Below are positions 45,692 to 56,000 of a DNA stretch of 64,000 nt, in pieces. Under the pieces are notes generated by a model, which saw nothing but the letters and a program-made list of their open reading frames with translations, was not told the DNA's origin and did not search any database. The DNA lies in contig JASEIU010000001.1 in NCBI GenBank assembly GCA_030017715.1, positions 520,677 through 584,676 of the forward strand, read 5' to 3'. The DNA comes from Candidatus Saccharicenans sp. (GTDB taxonomy: Bacteria; Acidobacteriota; Aminicenantia; Aminicenantales; Saccharicenantaceae). The position numbers and the translations under genes were made by a program. Numbering within the stretch: the stretch's first letter is position 1; each line of letters starts with the position of its first letter.

Positions 45692-48067
45692 CTATTTTTG
45701 CAGCGGAGAGACGTCGTCAATCACCCACATGCCGCGGCCGTTGGTGGCGATGACCAGCATATTGTCCCGTGGATGGATTTTCAGGTCCCAGACCGGAGCG
45801 TTGGGCAGCCCGCTGCCCAGGCAATTCCAGCTCCGACCGTCATCGGTGCTGACGTAAACCCCGTAATCGGTGCCCACGTAAAGCAGGCCTTTCCTCTTCG
45901 GGTCTTCCCGGATGACGTTGGTGGGTCCGCCCGGAAGGTTGGCGCTGATGTTAATCCAGGTCTTTCCAAAATCGGTCGACTTGAAAATGTAGGGGGCAAA
46001 GTCGTCATCGTGCCGGCCGATGAGGGCGATATAGACCGTCCCGGGGTCAAACTTTGAAGTCTCAATACACCAGACATGCTTGTTGTAGGGGAGGCCGGCG
46101 GTGATTTCAGTCCAGCTAACCCCGCCGTCTCTGGTCAGGTGAACCCGGCCGTCGTCAGTCCCGGCGTAAATTACTCCGAATTTCAGCGGGGATTCCGAGA
46201 TGGCCGTCAAGGTGGCAAATGGAATGGCATAGGGGAGGCGACCCTGTTTTTTGGGGTCGTAGGCGGTCAGGTCGGGACTGATTTTCTCCCAGCTTTCGCC
46301 ACGGTTGAGAGACCGGAAAACATACTGAAAACCGTGGTAGACGATATTCGGGTTGTGCGGGGAGAGGACGGTCGGCGCCAGCCACTGTCCCCGGTGTTCT
46401 GGTTCGCCCTCGGCCGGTTTCGGGTAAATCTCCTTGCTGACCCAGCTTCCGTTCTTGTATTCCGAGCGCATTAACCGTCCGTAGAAAGAAGATGAATACA
46501 CGGTATTGGGGTCAGTGGGGTCAATAGCAATTATTGTGCCTTCGCCGCCCGGGGCCCGTTCCCAGTGGACTCGGGCCTGGCGAAAACGCCTCTGTCCCGA
46601 CGGCGGGGCGCTCTGCGGAGCCACGCCCAGCCCCCGGTGAGTGCCGGAGTCCTGAACCGAGCCGTAAACCGTAAACGGTTTGTTCATGTCAAATTCGACG
46701 TTATAGAACTGGATGGCCTGAATGCCGCTGTAAAAATCACGCCAGGTTTTGCCGCCGTCAAAAGATTCATTGCAGCCGCCGTCGTTGACGTTCAGCAGAT
46801 GGTCGGAATCATCGGGGTCTATCCAGAGTCCGTGGTGGTCGCCGTGAAGGTTTTCCCAGTAGAGCTGGGTCCAGGTTTTGCCGCCGTCGGTGGATTTATA
46901 GAGCCCCAGCCCCATTATGTAAACGGTGTTTTCGTTGTTGGGGTCAACCCTGATCTGCCCGAATACCCAGCCGTAAGTGCCGCCGAAACGTTCGAACAGC
47001 CGGTCGGAAGGGTTGACTTTAACCCAGCTTTCCCCCTGGTCGTCCGACCGGTAAACTTCGGCTCCGACGATATCAGGGTAGGTCCTCTGGCGGCCGTAGG
47101 AATCGCGTTCTCCGGGAGAAGGCTGACGGGTGGGAGTGTGATTGTCGACGTAGGCGTAGACCACGTTGGGTTTGCCGGCGCAGAGGTCGAGGCCGATTCT
47201 TCCGGTGTATTTGGTGTCCGGCAGGCCGTCTGTCAGCCGCTTCCAGGTTTTTCCGCCGTCGGTGGTTTTGTAAAGATAATCGCCGTCTTCGGGCACCGGG
47301 TCGCTCCAGCGTTGCCTGATTCTATTCCACATCGAGGCGATCAGGACCTCGGGATTTTTGGGATCCATCACCAGGTCGATGCAGCCGGTTTTTTCGTCCA
47401 CATAGAGAACCTTCTGCCAGGTGCGGCCGCCGTCGGTGGTCTTGAAAACCCCGCGCTCGGGGTTGTAGCTCCATTCATGGCCGCTGGCGGCTACATAAAC
47501 TATATCCGGATTGGTGGGATGAATTCTTATTCTGGCGATGGTGTTGGTGTCGGTGAGACCGCAGTGTTGCCAGGTTTTCCCGCCGTCGGTTGATTTGTAA
47601 ACTCCTGTTCCGGCTATGGAGGCCCGAAAGATGTTGGCCTCTCCGGTTCCCACATAGATAACGTTCGGGTTGGAGCCGGAGACAGCGATATCGCCGACGG
47701 AGAGTGTCGGAAAGTCATCGGTAATCGGTTGCCAGGTAACCCCGGCATTTTCAGATTTCCATAAGCCGCCGGTGGCCGTGGCCACGTAGATTACTTTTTT
47801 GTTGTTCAAGGGGACATCGACGTCGGTGCATCTGCCGCCCTGACTTTCTATCCCTCCTCCTATGTGCCGCCATTGCAGGCTCCGGTAAGGGGTGGAGGCT
47901 TCCATGGCCAGATGCTGCTCATGCCACTTAAGTCGCAGGGCCGGGTCGGTGTTCTCAACCTTTTTCTGACCCCTGGCCGGACTGGCCGATTTCTGAGCGC
48001 TCAGAAAGCCAACCAGACAGACAGTCAGAAGCAAAAACGCCAGATACTTGAAATGCTTTTTAATCAA
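45692..48067 (-). CDS. Exported BNR/sortilin-type beta-propeller protein
   Basis: 791 residues, started at TTG (48065-48067) five bases after AGGAGG. A signal peptide (about 1-24, LLTVCLVGFLSAQKS) is followed by repeated BNR or Asp-box motifs of the form S-x-D-x-G-x-x-W (STDGGKTWQ, TTDGGRTWQ, SDDQGESWV, STDGGKTWT, SFDGGKTWR, TRDGGVSWT, STDFGKTWI, STDDGRSWN). These build one or two large propellers, like the Vps10/sortilin domain. Such proteins are often labelled glycosyl hydrolase or exo-sialidase, but no catalytic residues can be assigned. It is a paralogue of 53018-56281 without that protein's C-terminal extension. Confidence 0.88.
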   Translation of the reverse strand: MIKKHFKYLAFLLLTVCLVGFLSAQKSASPARGQKKVENTDPALRLKWHEQHLAMEASTPYRSLQWRHIGGGIESQGGRCTDVDVPLNNKKVIYVATATGGLWKSENAGVTWQPITDDFPTLSVGDIAVSGSNPNVIYVGTGEANIFRASIAGTGVYKSTDGGKTWQHCGLTDTNTIARIRIHPTNPDIVYVAASGHEWSYNPERGVFKTTDGGRTWQKVLYVDEKTGCIDLVMDPKNPEVLIASMWNRIRQRWSDPVPEDGDYLYKTTDGGKTWKRLTDGLPDTKYTGRIGLDLCAGKPNVVYAYVDNHTPTRQPSPGERDSYGRQRTYPDIVGAEVYRSDDQGESWVKVNPSDRLFERFGGTYGWVFGQIRVDPNNENTVYIMGLGLYKSTDGGKTWTQLYWENLHGDHHGLWIDPDDSDHLLNVNDGGCNESFDGGKTWRDFYSGIQAIQFYNVEFDMNKPFTVYGSVQDSGTHRGLGVAPQSAPPSGQRRFRQARVHWERAPGGEGTIIAIDPTDPNTVYSSSFYGRLMRSEYKNGSWVSKEIYPKPAEGEPEHRGQWLAPTVLSPHNPNIVYHGFQYVFRSLNRGESWEKISPDLTAYDPKKQGRLPYAIPFATLTAISESPLKFGVIYAGTDDGRVHLTRDGGVSWTEITAGLPYNKHVWCIETSKFDPGTVYIALIGRHDDDFAPYIFKSTDFGKTWINISANLPGGPTNVIREDPKRKGLLYVGTDYGVYVSTDDGRSWNCLGSGLPNAPVWDLKIHPRDNMLVIATNGRGMWVIDDVSPLQK

Positions 48068-48273
48068 AAGACCCTCCTGATATTTAATATTTCAGACATC
48101 TTAATTAGGCTAAATTTTTTTTGGGCTTTATGTCAAGCAAAAATAAATTTTCTCGGTCTTTATCACCTAAACAGCGGGAATGGCCGTCAGCCTTGCCCGG
48201 CAACGGGGATAGTTTTATCGTTCCTGGTTTCCTTTTCAGGCGGAATTCAGGTTTTCAGGCTATAAAGTTGTTT

Positions 48274-48500
48274 GGAATCTTCTCCAAATTAGTTGATAAG
48301 ATACTATATTTATTAAATGAGAGAAAATTAATAAATTCTTCTTTTTGTGATAACCTCGCCGTTTCTTTTTTGGCTGAAATTGTAATTGTGGGGAGGGGCC
48401 TGTCACGGCCCGCCTCCTCCCGTCCTCGCTCCACCCATCCCCCCGCGGGGAACCCCTTCCGCTGCGGGCGGTTCGGAGACAGGCCGTGCCACCCTCTGAA
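48274..48500 (-). repeat. Second copy of the MITE core and one arm, inverted
   Basis: Its reverse complement matches 15000-15227 at roughly 90% over ~215 bp by eye: GGCACGGCCTGTCTCCGAA, the GGGGTTCCCC block, GGATGGGTGGAGCGAGGACG, GGCCGTGACAGGCC, TTTCAGCCAAAAAAGAAACG and the AT-rich arm ending GGAGAAGATT. The arm contains the same terminal-repeat sequence (ATCTTCTCCAAATTAGTTGA at 48278-48297). The opposite end is missing; degraded core fragments follow instead. Confidence 0.8.
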
Positions 48501-48587
48501 AACCCTGGCTCTACGGTTCTTTATTGGCCCGTATTAGTAAGAATGCCCTGCCAGACAGTGGTGCGCTCCGGACATCTCATCCTTGCC

Positions 48588-48710
48588 GTTTCAATGGTGG
48601 CTGAAATTGTAAGGAGGGGCCTGTTAGGTGGGCCACCCTCCTGAAATCCATTTCCTGCTGTTTATTTATTGGTTCTTGTAATAGGGAGGGGCCTGTCAGG
48701 CCGGTCTTAT
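48588..48710 (-). repeat. Two further degraded fragments of the same repeat core
   Basis: GCCGTTTC-AATGG-TGGCTGAAATTGTAA-GGAGGGGCCTGT at ~48588-48625 and TTGTAAT-AGGGAGGGGCCTGTCAGGCC at ~48676-48702 repeat the segment found at 48359-48410. They lie in the same orientation as the larger copy, so the locus is a small tandem cluster. The remainder of 48068-48782 contains nothing else that I can name. Confidence 0.55.
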
Positions 48711-48782
48711 TTTAGCGGAAGCTGGAACAATTCTCGAGAGTTCTGCTTTAATGATGTTAATGCTGCGACAGAGAATTAATTT

Positions 48783-51700
48783 CTATTCCGCTTTGATCAG
48801 CAGCAACCAGCCTTTGCCAGGCTCCACCGGAACGGGCTCTGAAGGCTTGAATCGTCTGGCCGGTTGAAAATTGTCTATGGCCGGGGCTTCTATGACCGCT
48901 TTTTCAGGTTTGAGACCCAGTTTTTTCCAGTCGATTTTTAACAGACAATTTTCGGGCTTTTCTGACCAGCTGGCCAGGGCCACCATGGCCTGTCCTTTCT
49001 GCAGGTAGACGGTGGCCAGAATATCTTCCCGGCCGGTTTTAACCGGGCAGGCCGGCGACCAGTAACCGAACATCTCGGCCCGGGTTATCCCGAACTCATC
49101 CCACGCTTTCCAGAGCGGTCTCGGGTCTCCGGCCCAGGGAAGCCGGGCGGTCAGGCCATAAACCATCCCCCGCCAGGGATGGCCGCCTTTCTCCAGCATT
49201 TCGCCCATCAGGCCGAAGGGGATACCGGATATTTCAACCAGCCAGTAATCTGGCGGGCTGTTGTAATCAAAATATTCACCGAACCACAGGCGGTCGATGT
49301 AAGGAAAATGCTCCATATAAAGGTTGGCGCTGGAAGCGAAGCCGTCGCGCGGATTGTACTGGTTGGCTGAATGCAGGTCGATGAGCGAACCCGGACGGTA
49401 TTTTTCCAGAACCTTTCGGGCCCTTTTCATAGTTACCCGGTCAAAAGCCACATCGTCGATGTAAAGGCCGTCGATTTCGGCCTGACGGCAGAGCCAGGCC
49501 AGTCCCTCAATATAATAATTATGCCAGCGGGACATTCCGCTGTTGATGACGGCCGCATCCTTCAGCTCCGGGACAAACCAGCCGGCAATGTAGCCCGACC
49601 GCAGGTGTTCCTGCAGCCAGGAATAGCCGCCCCCCGGCCCGTCGGTAAAAATCTCGTCACCCAGGCTTTTCAGGACAAACAGCTCGGCTGCCCGGTTGCT
49701 AAGTTCGCGGATGGTGTAATAGATCTTGACCTTCAACCCGCGGGCCTGGGCCTGGTCGACGTAGGCTTTCATTTTTTCCGTCCGCAGGAAAGGGTAGTTG
49801 ATATAGGGATTGATTTCATTGGCATGGTGAACGTTTATGACGCTGGCCCCGGCGGCGGCAATTTCTTCCACCGGCCGAAAAGCGTGATAATATCTCTCCG
49901 AAAAATGCTTCGCCGGCCGGATGGGCTTAAACGGAGTGAGGAGCAGGTTGAAATCAAAATGCAATTCCTGTCCGGCTTCGATTTTCCTGGGCCCGCTGGC
50001 GGCGGTGAAGATCACCCTTTTCTGCTTGCTGTTCTTTTTTAATTCCTCCCTGACCGAAACCCAGCCCTGACCCTGATTCCACCAGGAGGGCGGCAGATTA
50101 AGCGGTTTCAGTGTGTAAAAGTTGGTGTTGAGCGGCCGGACATAATTTTCGGCCCTGAGCTGGATCTGAAGACCGCCGTTGACCGTGCCCAGCCAGAGGG
50201 CATCCTGATTCTTCTGGCGGTCCCAGCTCCAGGAAAAGCTCTGCGGCCTCCTTCCGCCCTTAAAACCCAGACCCATCATGTACCGGGCAACTTCTTCTTT
50301 CAAAGAGAAAGTCAGCCTGATATCGTCGACTTCTGTCGCCTCGGGGGCTGTGATTTTTATCCTGAATTCCGCAAAGCCATCGAATTCCATCCGCCCGTTG
50401 ACTTCCATTATTAAATTCAGGGCGGGAATTTCGTTCTCGGCCCGCCAGCAGACTGACCCGGGAGTTAATTTCGTAAAGGCGAACGACCTGTTCTTGACCC
50501 CCTGGTAAAGCCCGGCGTAATTGCGGACCTGGAGCTCGAACGGGGCCTCCAGCAGGCTTAAGGAGCCGGAACCGACGGCCGTTACTTCGGGATTGAAGAA
50601 GCTGTGCAGTTCTTCGGGCAACCCGAACCGGGACAGCTTTATTTTTCGACCGAGGCAGCTAATCGTTCTGCCCCTGACTTCAAGGTGAGAAAAAGGCGGG
50701 ATGATTTGGTCATCCGCCGCCAGCTGAGAATTTAACCAGCGGAGGCGCGTCAGACGCCAGAGTTCTGAATCTCCGGCTTCCGGAATTATTCTGTCCGAAA
50801 CCGTTAACCGCAGCCTTACCGTCTGCGAGGGCAGATTGGCGGTTTCAATTTCGACCAGGCCCTCATACATACCGGGCTGAGCTTCTTCCGGAATCTGCCA
50901 GCCGCACCACAGCGGCTGGACTTTTCCTGTTTCTAAATTTAAGTCTTTTTCAAATTCCCGGCCGTCCCAGCCGATGCCGCCGGTGTTGAAACAGGTGGCC
51001 AGGCTGCCGTTTATTTTCTGATCAGAATCGGTTTTTTTCAGGTCGGAGAATTTAAGCCTTATTTTTTCCAGCTTCTGGCTGTGAGCATAGATTCCCAGCT
51101 GGAAGACAAAGTATTCGCCCCGGTCGGCCTGGCCCTCAAAGAAATCAGCCGGGCCTTTTTTTACCCAGAGCTGGGGCAGGAAATCGCTCATTCTGGCCGG
51201 GAAGCGACGGTCTTCCGGGAAAATCAGGAAGGGAAGATTCCAGTGCCGTCCGGTCAGCAGCTTCAGTTCCTCGGCGGTGGCGATGATTTCCATCGGGTAA
51301 AAGCTGCTGAACTCGTCCAGGCATTCAAAAGCCAGAACCTGGGCCCGGGGAAAATCGTCCGGATTGAAGCCGGCCAGAAGGTCTGTTCTCAATCCGTTAC
51401 GCAGCAGCCAGCCGGTCTCAGCTTCATACTCTGCCGGAAGATAGGTGACCCTGGGATAATTCCGGCCCTCCAGTTTGTAAGGCAGGTAGTAAAAGTAGTA
51501 ATCGGCCGGGGCCTCTGAAGCCTGAAAAACAAAATCTCCGTATTCATTGTTGACCGCGATCGGAAAAACATTTTTGATTTCTCTGTGTGAGGTTGCGGTC
51601 ATAACCAGGACTCGTTTTTTTTCTGGAGCCGGGTCCGGCCGTCGCCAGGGCAGACGCACAAAGACCGCGTCCGACTCCTGGTTCACCCTGACCACGGCCC

Positions 51701-51941
51701 GGTGATTTCCAGGACCTGAATCCGGGTCCCAGGAAGCCGTCCGGTAGGGGAGGTCGCCGAGCAGCCTGACAGTCTCTTCAGGCTCCGGGGCGGCCTGAAG
51801 GGCCGGGACCAGAGCGGCGAACAGTGAGAAGCAGAGGATAAGGGAAAGACATTTTTTGCCTGTCCGGAGAGGATTCCCATGCTTCGGGCAACTCTGGTTG
51901 AAAGAGTCCCGGCTCTTTGTCCTGGCCTGTGATTTTTGCAT
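48783..51941 (-). CDS. Large exported glycoside-hydrolase-like protein (DUF6067/GH123-like)
   Basis: 1052 residues with a signal peptide around residues 28-50 (SLILCFSLFAALVPALQAAPEPEE). The N-terminal ~650 residues are beta-sandwich-rich. The C-terminal part looks like a TIM barrel: VINVHHANEINPYINYPFLRTEKMKAYVDQAQARGLKVKIYYTIRELSNRA, then INSGMSRWHNYYIEGLAWLCRQAEIDGLYIDDVAFDRVTMKRARKVL with acidic residues at strand ends, LIDLHSANQYN and the final LLLIKAE. From memory this resembles DUF6067 proteins and GH123-type hydrolases. The substrate is unknown, presumably a glycan. The ribosome site is weak. Confidence 0.7.
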   Translation of the reverse strand: MQKSQARTKSRDSFNQSCPKHGNPLRTGKKCLSLILCFSLFAALVPALQAAPEPEETVRLLGDLPYRTASWDPDSGPGNHRAVVRVNQESDAVFVRLPWRRPDPAPEKKRVLVMTATSHREIKNVFPIAVNNEYGDFVFQASEAPADYYFYYLPYKLEGRNYPRVTYLPAEYEAETGWLLRNGLRTDLLAGFNPDDFPRAQVLAFECLDEFSSFYPMEIIATAEELKLLTGRHWNLPFLIFPEDRRFPARMSDFLPQLWVKKGPADFFEGQADRGEYFVFQLGIYAHSQKLEKIRLKFSDLKKTDSDQKINGSLATCFNTGGIGWDGREFEKDLNLETGKVQPLWCGWQIPEEAQPGMYEGLVEIETANLPSQTVRLRLTVSDRIIPEAGDSELWRLTRLRWLNSQLAADDQIIPPFSHLEVRGRTISCLGRKIKLSRFGLPEELHSFFNPEVTAVGSGSLSLLEAPFELQVRNYAGLYQGVKNRSFAFTKLTPGSVCWRAENEIPALNLIMEVNGRMEFDGFAEFRIKITAPEATEVDDIRLTFSLKEEVARYMMGLGFKGGRRPQSFSWSWDRQKNQDALWLGTVNGGLQIQLRAENYVRPLNTNFYTLKPLNLPPSWWNQGQGWVSVREELKKNSKQKRVIFTAASGPRKIEAGQELHFDFNLLLTPFKPIRPAKHFSERYYHAFRPVEEIAAAGASVINVHHANEINPYINYPFLRTEKMKAYVDQAQARGLKVKIYYTIRELSNRAAELFVLKSLGDEIFTDGPGGGYSWLQEHLRSGYIAGWFVPELKDAAVINSGMSRWHNYYIEGLAWLCRQAEIDGLYIDDVAFDRVTMKRARKVLEKYRPGSLIDLHSANQYNPRDGFASSANLYMEHFPYIDRLWFGEYFDYNSPPDYWLVEISGIPFGLMGEMLEKGGHPWRGMVYGLTARLPWAGDPRPLWKAWDEFGITRAEMFGYWSPACPVKTGREDILATVYLQKGQAMVALASWSEKPENCLLKIDWKKLGLKPEKAVIEAPAIDNFQPARRFKPSEPVPVEPGKGWLLLIKAE

Positions 51942-52150
51942 TTTAACCGGTCTTCCTTTTTAATTGATTTTTCGGGTCGGCTACAGGGCCTCCCGGTCTT
52001 AACATCCCAGGCCGCTCGACTGTTTATAATTCCAGCCGGCAGCGGATATTAAGATAACTCAACTCTGATTTCCGGTCGAGCCTGAATTTTTTGGGCCTTG
52101 CCCGGGGTTTCGGGATCAGGACATTTTAAGGATGGGCCGGCATTAATTTA

Positions 52151-52627
52151 TCAATCTCGCAGTTTACTTGCGAACTCGGCCATTTCTTCCGGCCTGAAAC
52201 GGGAAACGGATTCTTTGACTCCGATGAATTTCCTGATTACAAATTTCTCCAGAAAATTCATTTTATCGAAGGACAATTCTCCGCCGAAAATGGCCCGGGC
52301 CCGGGCTGTCAGCCGAAGTTCTTCCGGGAAGGCTTCCCGGAACTGCTGTTCGGCTTTCTGCCCATCATACATGCAGCAGATGAAAAGCCCGACTTTTTTT
52401 TGCCTCAGCAGGTCAGAGTTTTTCTGACAGAATTTCTTGACCTCTTTCTGAATTCTGCCGGCATAGATGGAGCCGCCGATGATTATCCAGTCGAAATTCT
52501 CCAGGTTGGGACAGGGTCCTTTTTTCAGGTTGCAGGCTACGGCCTCACCCAGGCTTTCCCTGATGATGGTCGCGGCCCTCTCTGTGGTCCCGTATCTGGT
52601 GGCGTAGGCAATAAGATATCTTGACAT
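52151..52627 (-). CDS. Flavodoxin-domain protein, HemG-like
   Basis: 158 residues. The FMN phosphate loop YATRYGTTERAATII at the N-terminus, the strand FDWIIIGGSIYAGRIQKEVKKFC and the later LFICCMYDGQKAEQQFREAFPEEL are typical of the flavodoxin_5 group, which includes the menaquinone-linked protoporphyrinogen oxidase HemG. The last ~40 residues (DKMNFLEKFVIRKFIGVKESVSRF) also resemble HemG tails. No haem genes are nearby, so a general flavodoxin-like reductase is the alternative. GAGAGGGAAG precedes the ATG. Confidence 0.85.
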   Translation of the reverse strand: MSRYLIAYATRYGTTERAATIIRESLGEAVACNLKKGPCPNLENFDWIIIGGSIYAGRIQKEVKKFCQKNSDLLRQKKVGLFICCMYDGQKAEQQFREAFPEELRLTARARAIFGGELSFDKMNFLEKFVIRKFIGVKESVSRFRPEEMAEFASKLRD

Positions 52628-53017
52628 CTTCCCTCTCTTTCTGATCCGGTCATATTATACTTTACCGGCGCTCGGCTGGCAAAGGTTTAAAATTTATCAG
52701 GGACATTAGGTTGAGTCTTTCAGGCTGAAGATTGGTAGCTTTAAGAAAGCCGGTTTTAGCTTCCAACCTGAAAAGGCCGACGCGGTTACCGCGGCCGCAG
52801 AAAAAATTAACCGTTGGCGAGAGAGGCCGGCCGCGAGTCTATTTTTATTGCAGCCGATGAAAATTGCGGCTGGAGTTGGGCTGAGCTTTGTGGTATTCAG
52901 AGTATCTGAACGGCCGGCCCTGTTAATTGTAGAACCGGCAGGCCTTCAGCCAGGAAGAAAACTGTCGGTCCGGTCGTCAAAAACTGCATATTATTATAAT
53001 CATGAAAAGGAGGTCCG
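52628..53017. other. Gene-free stretch with the leader of the second propeller gene
   Basis: About 390 nt between divergent genes. A TATAAT (52995-53000) lies close to the propeller start, but I see no good -35 element. AAAAGGAGG ends five bases before the ATG at 53018. Nothing else is recognisable. Confidence 0.4.
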
Positions 53018-56000
53018 ATGAAGTTCAAAACAGTCGCCCGGTTGGCGGTGATTCTGCTGGTGGTCGGGCTGGTTCCTCTTCAAGCCCAGAGTGTTTCCGA
53101 CTTGCTCTCTGGCCTGAAGCCCAGGAACATAGGTCCGGCCAACATGAGCGGAAGGATCGGGGCCATAGAAGCGGTTGCTTCCGACCCCAGGATTATTTAC
53201 GTCGGCGCGGCAGCCGGAGGCGTCTGGAAATCGACGGATGGCGGGTTGACCTGGAAGGCCGTCTTTGACGACCAGCCGGTGGCTTCAATCGGAGCCATTG
53301 CCGTCTACCAGAAGAATCCTAATATAGTCTGGGTCGGCACGGGTGAAGCCGCACCCAGAAATTCGGTCAGTGTCGGACGCGGCGTTTACCGGTCCCTGGA
53401 CGGCGGTCAGACCTGGCAGCTGATGGGCCTGGAAAAGACTGAAAAAATAGCCGATATCATCATCAACCCCGATAATCCCGACCTGGTTCTGGTCGGCGCT
53501 CTGGGGGCTACCTGGGGCGACAGTCAGGATAGGGGGGTTTATAAGACCGCAGACGGCGGCCGCACCTGGAAAAAGGTCCTTTACATCAACGAAAAAACCG
53601 GCGTCTCCGACATGGCCGTTGACCCGGCCGACCCCAATCATATCATAGTGGCCATGTGGGAACACCGGCGTTATCCCTGGTATTTTGTTTCGGGCGGACC
53701 GGGAAGCGGTCTTTACGTCAGCCGGGATGGCGGAGAAACCTGGACCCGGTTGACCGAGAAGAATGGACTGCCTTCCGGAGACCTCGGACGATGCGGAGTG
53801 GCCTTCGCTCCCGGCCGGCCTAACATTGTCTATGCTCTGATTGAAGCCAGCAAAAACGGTTTTTATCGCTCGGTTGATGGCGGAGAAAACTGGACTCTGG
53901 TTAACGGCGAAGCTGATGTCCACAACCGTCCATTCTATTACAGCCGGGTTCAGGTGAATCCCGCCAACGAGAACCTTGTCTATCTGCTGCAGACCCAGCT
54001 CCGGGTGAGCGAAGACGGCGGGAAAACTTTTCGGGCCCTGACCGTTTTCAACCAGGCCCATTCTGATTTTCATGCCATGTGGATCAGTCCGGACGGCGAA
54101 AGGCTGTATGTAGGTAACGACGGCGGCGTGGTCCTCAGCCATAACCGCGGGCAAACCTGGCGTTTTGTGGAGAATCTCCCCCTGGCCCAGTTTTATCATA
54201 TTAATTACGATATGCAGATTCCCTATAACGTTTACGGCGGACTTCAGGATAACGGGACCTGGGTGGGGCCAGCCTACGTGCTGAATGAAAGAAACGTGGC
54301 CTTCTATCACTGGAAGACCGTAGGCGGCGGCGACGGTTTTGATGCCGCTCCCGACCCGGAAAAACCGGGTTGCGGCTACGGCATGTCCCAAGGCGGCAGC
54401 CTTTATTATTTTGATATCAATACCGGCACTACCAGGAATATTGTGCCCACGGAATCCGAGGTCAAGCACCGCTTCAACTGGAATGCCGGATTTGCGGTCG
54501 ACCCGTTCAATCCTTCTACCATCTATCTGGGCAGCCAGTTTGTCCACCGCAGCCGGGATAAAGGCCGGAGCTGGGAGATAATTTCCCCGGACCTGACCAC
54601 CAACGACCCCGAGAAGCAGAAACAGAGCGATAGCGGCGGACTGACTCTCGATGTGACCAGTGCTGAAAATTACTGCACCATTCTCAGCATCTCACCAAGT
54701 CCGCTAAGAGAAGGACTAATCTGGGTAGGCACTGATGATGGTAATGTTCAATTGACCAGGGACGGCGGTAAGAGCTGGGAGCTGGTATCAAAAACCCTGA
54801 CCGGCGGAAAAAAACCTCTGGTGCCAGCCGGAGCCGCGGTGCCCCACATCAAGCCAGGCCGGTTTGAGGAGGGCACAGCTTATGTGGTTTTTGATGACCA
54901 TCGTCGTTCCAATTTCACTCCGTATATTTTTGTAACCAGAGATTACGGGAAGACCTGGAAGAGTCTGGCCAGTCCCGAAATAGACGGCTATTGCATGGCC
55001 ATAGAGGAAGACCCGGTCAACAGGAACCTGCTGTTTCTGGGAACCGAATTCGGTCTATTTGTCAGCCTGAACGGCGGGCAAAACTGGTTCAAGTGGACCA
55101 GCGGTTTTCCGACCTGCCCGGTCTATGACCTGGCCGTCCATCCCCGGGAGCACGACCTGATTGTGGCCACTCACGGCCGGGCCGTTTACGTGTTTGATGA
55201 CATTTCGCCGCTGAGAGAGCTGACGGCCGAGGTAATGAAAAAGAAACTGCACCTCTTTAAGGTCAATGATGCCTTTCAATTCCTGACCGGCCGGATGTCT
55301 TCCTACATGAGCCCTGGCGACGGCGAGTATCTGGCCCAGAATAAGCTGACTGGAGCAGTCATAACCTATTTTCTCCTGCCGTCAGAGAAAAAGGCCGAAG
55401 AAACTGAAACTCCATCTCCGGAAATGGCTCAGATGCAGGAAAGAATAGCCCAGTTTACCCAGCGAAGCGGGCTGGATATGGCCGCTATGAGACAGATGAT
55501 GGGGCGGGGCAGGGTGCAGATAACCATAACCGATTCTCAGGGGCGAGTAATCCGGCAGATGAACGGTCCGGAGGAAAAGGGCCTGAACCGGGTTTACTGG
55601 GATTTTCGGGAGATGGAACCGGTTTCTCCTGGAGAGATGATGTCGACTCAGGCCGCCGGCCGGGCGGCAGCCGGTTTTTTTGGCGGCCGCGGAGGCCTGA
55701 CCGTGTTGCCGGGAACCTATACGGTTAAGGTCAGGTATGAAGACCAGGAAGTCTCCCAGAGCTTTGAAGTCAAAGCCGACCCCAGGTTGCAGATTGACCC
55801 TGCAGTGCTCAAAGCTAATTACGAACAGGCCAGGGAAGCCCAGAGGTTGTCCAGGGCCTTGCAGACGGTAAGCCAGAGGTTGCAACAGACTCAGCGGGCG
55901 CTGCAAACGGTCAGAGAATTTTCGCAGGGCCAGCGTAATCAGAAGATGGCGGAAGTGATGAAAAAACTGGACGGCGTCGAGAAAAGGCTCAAGGACTTAA

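Noticed and set aside
53285-54547. Long minus-strand open frame (420 codons) antisense to the second propeller gene.
   Set aside because: It is a shadow of the codon bias of the real gene: rich in Ile, Val and Gly without domains, with no ribosome site. Similar shadows oppose the rhamnosidase (29586-31106), the M28 gene (7854-9206) and the first propeller gene (46565-47593).
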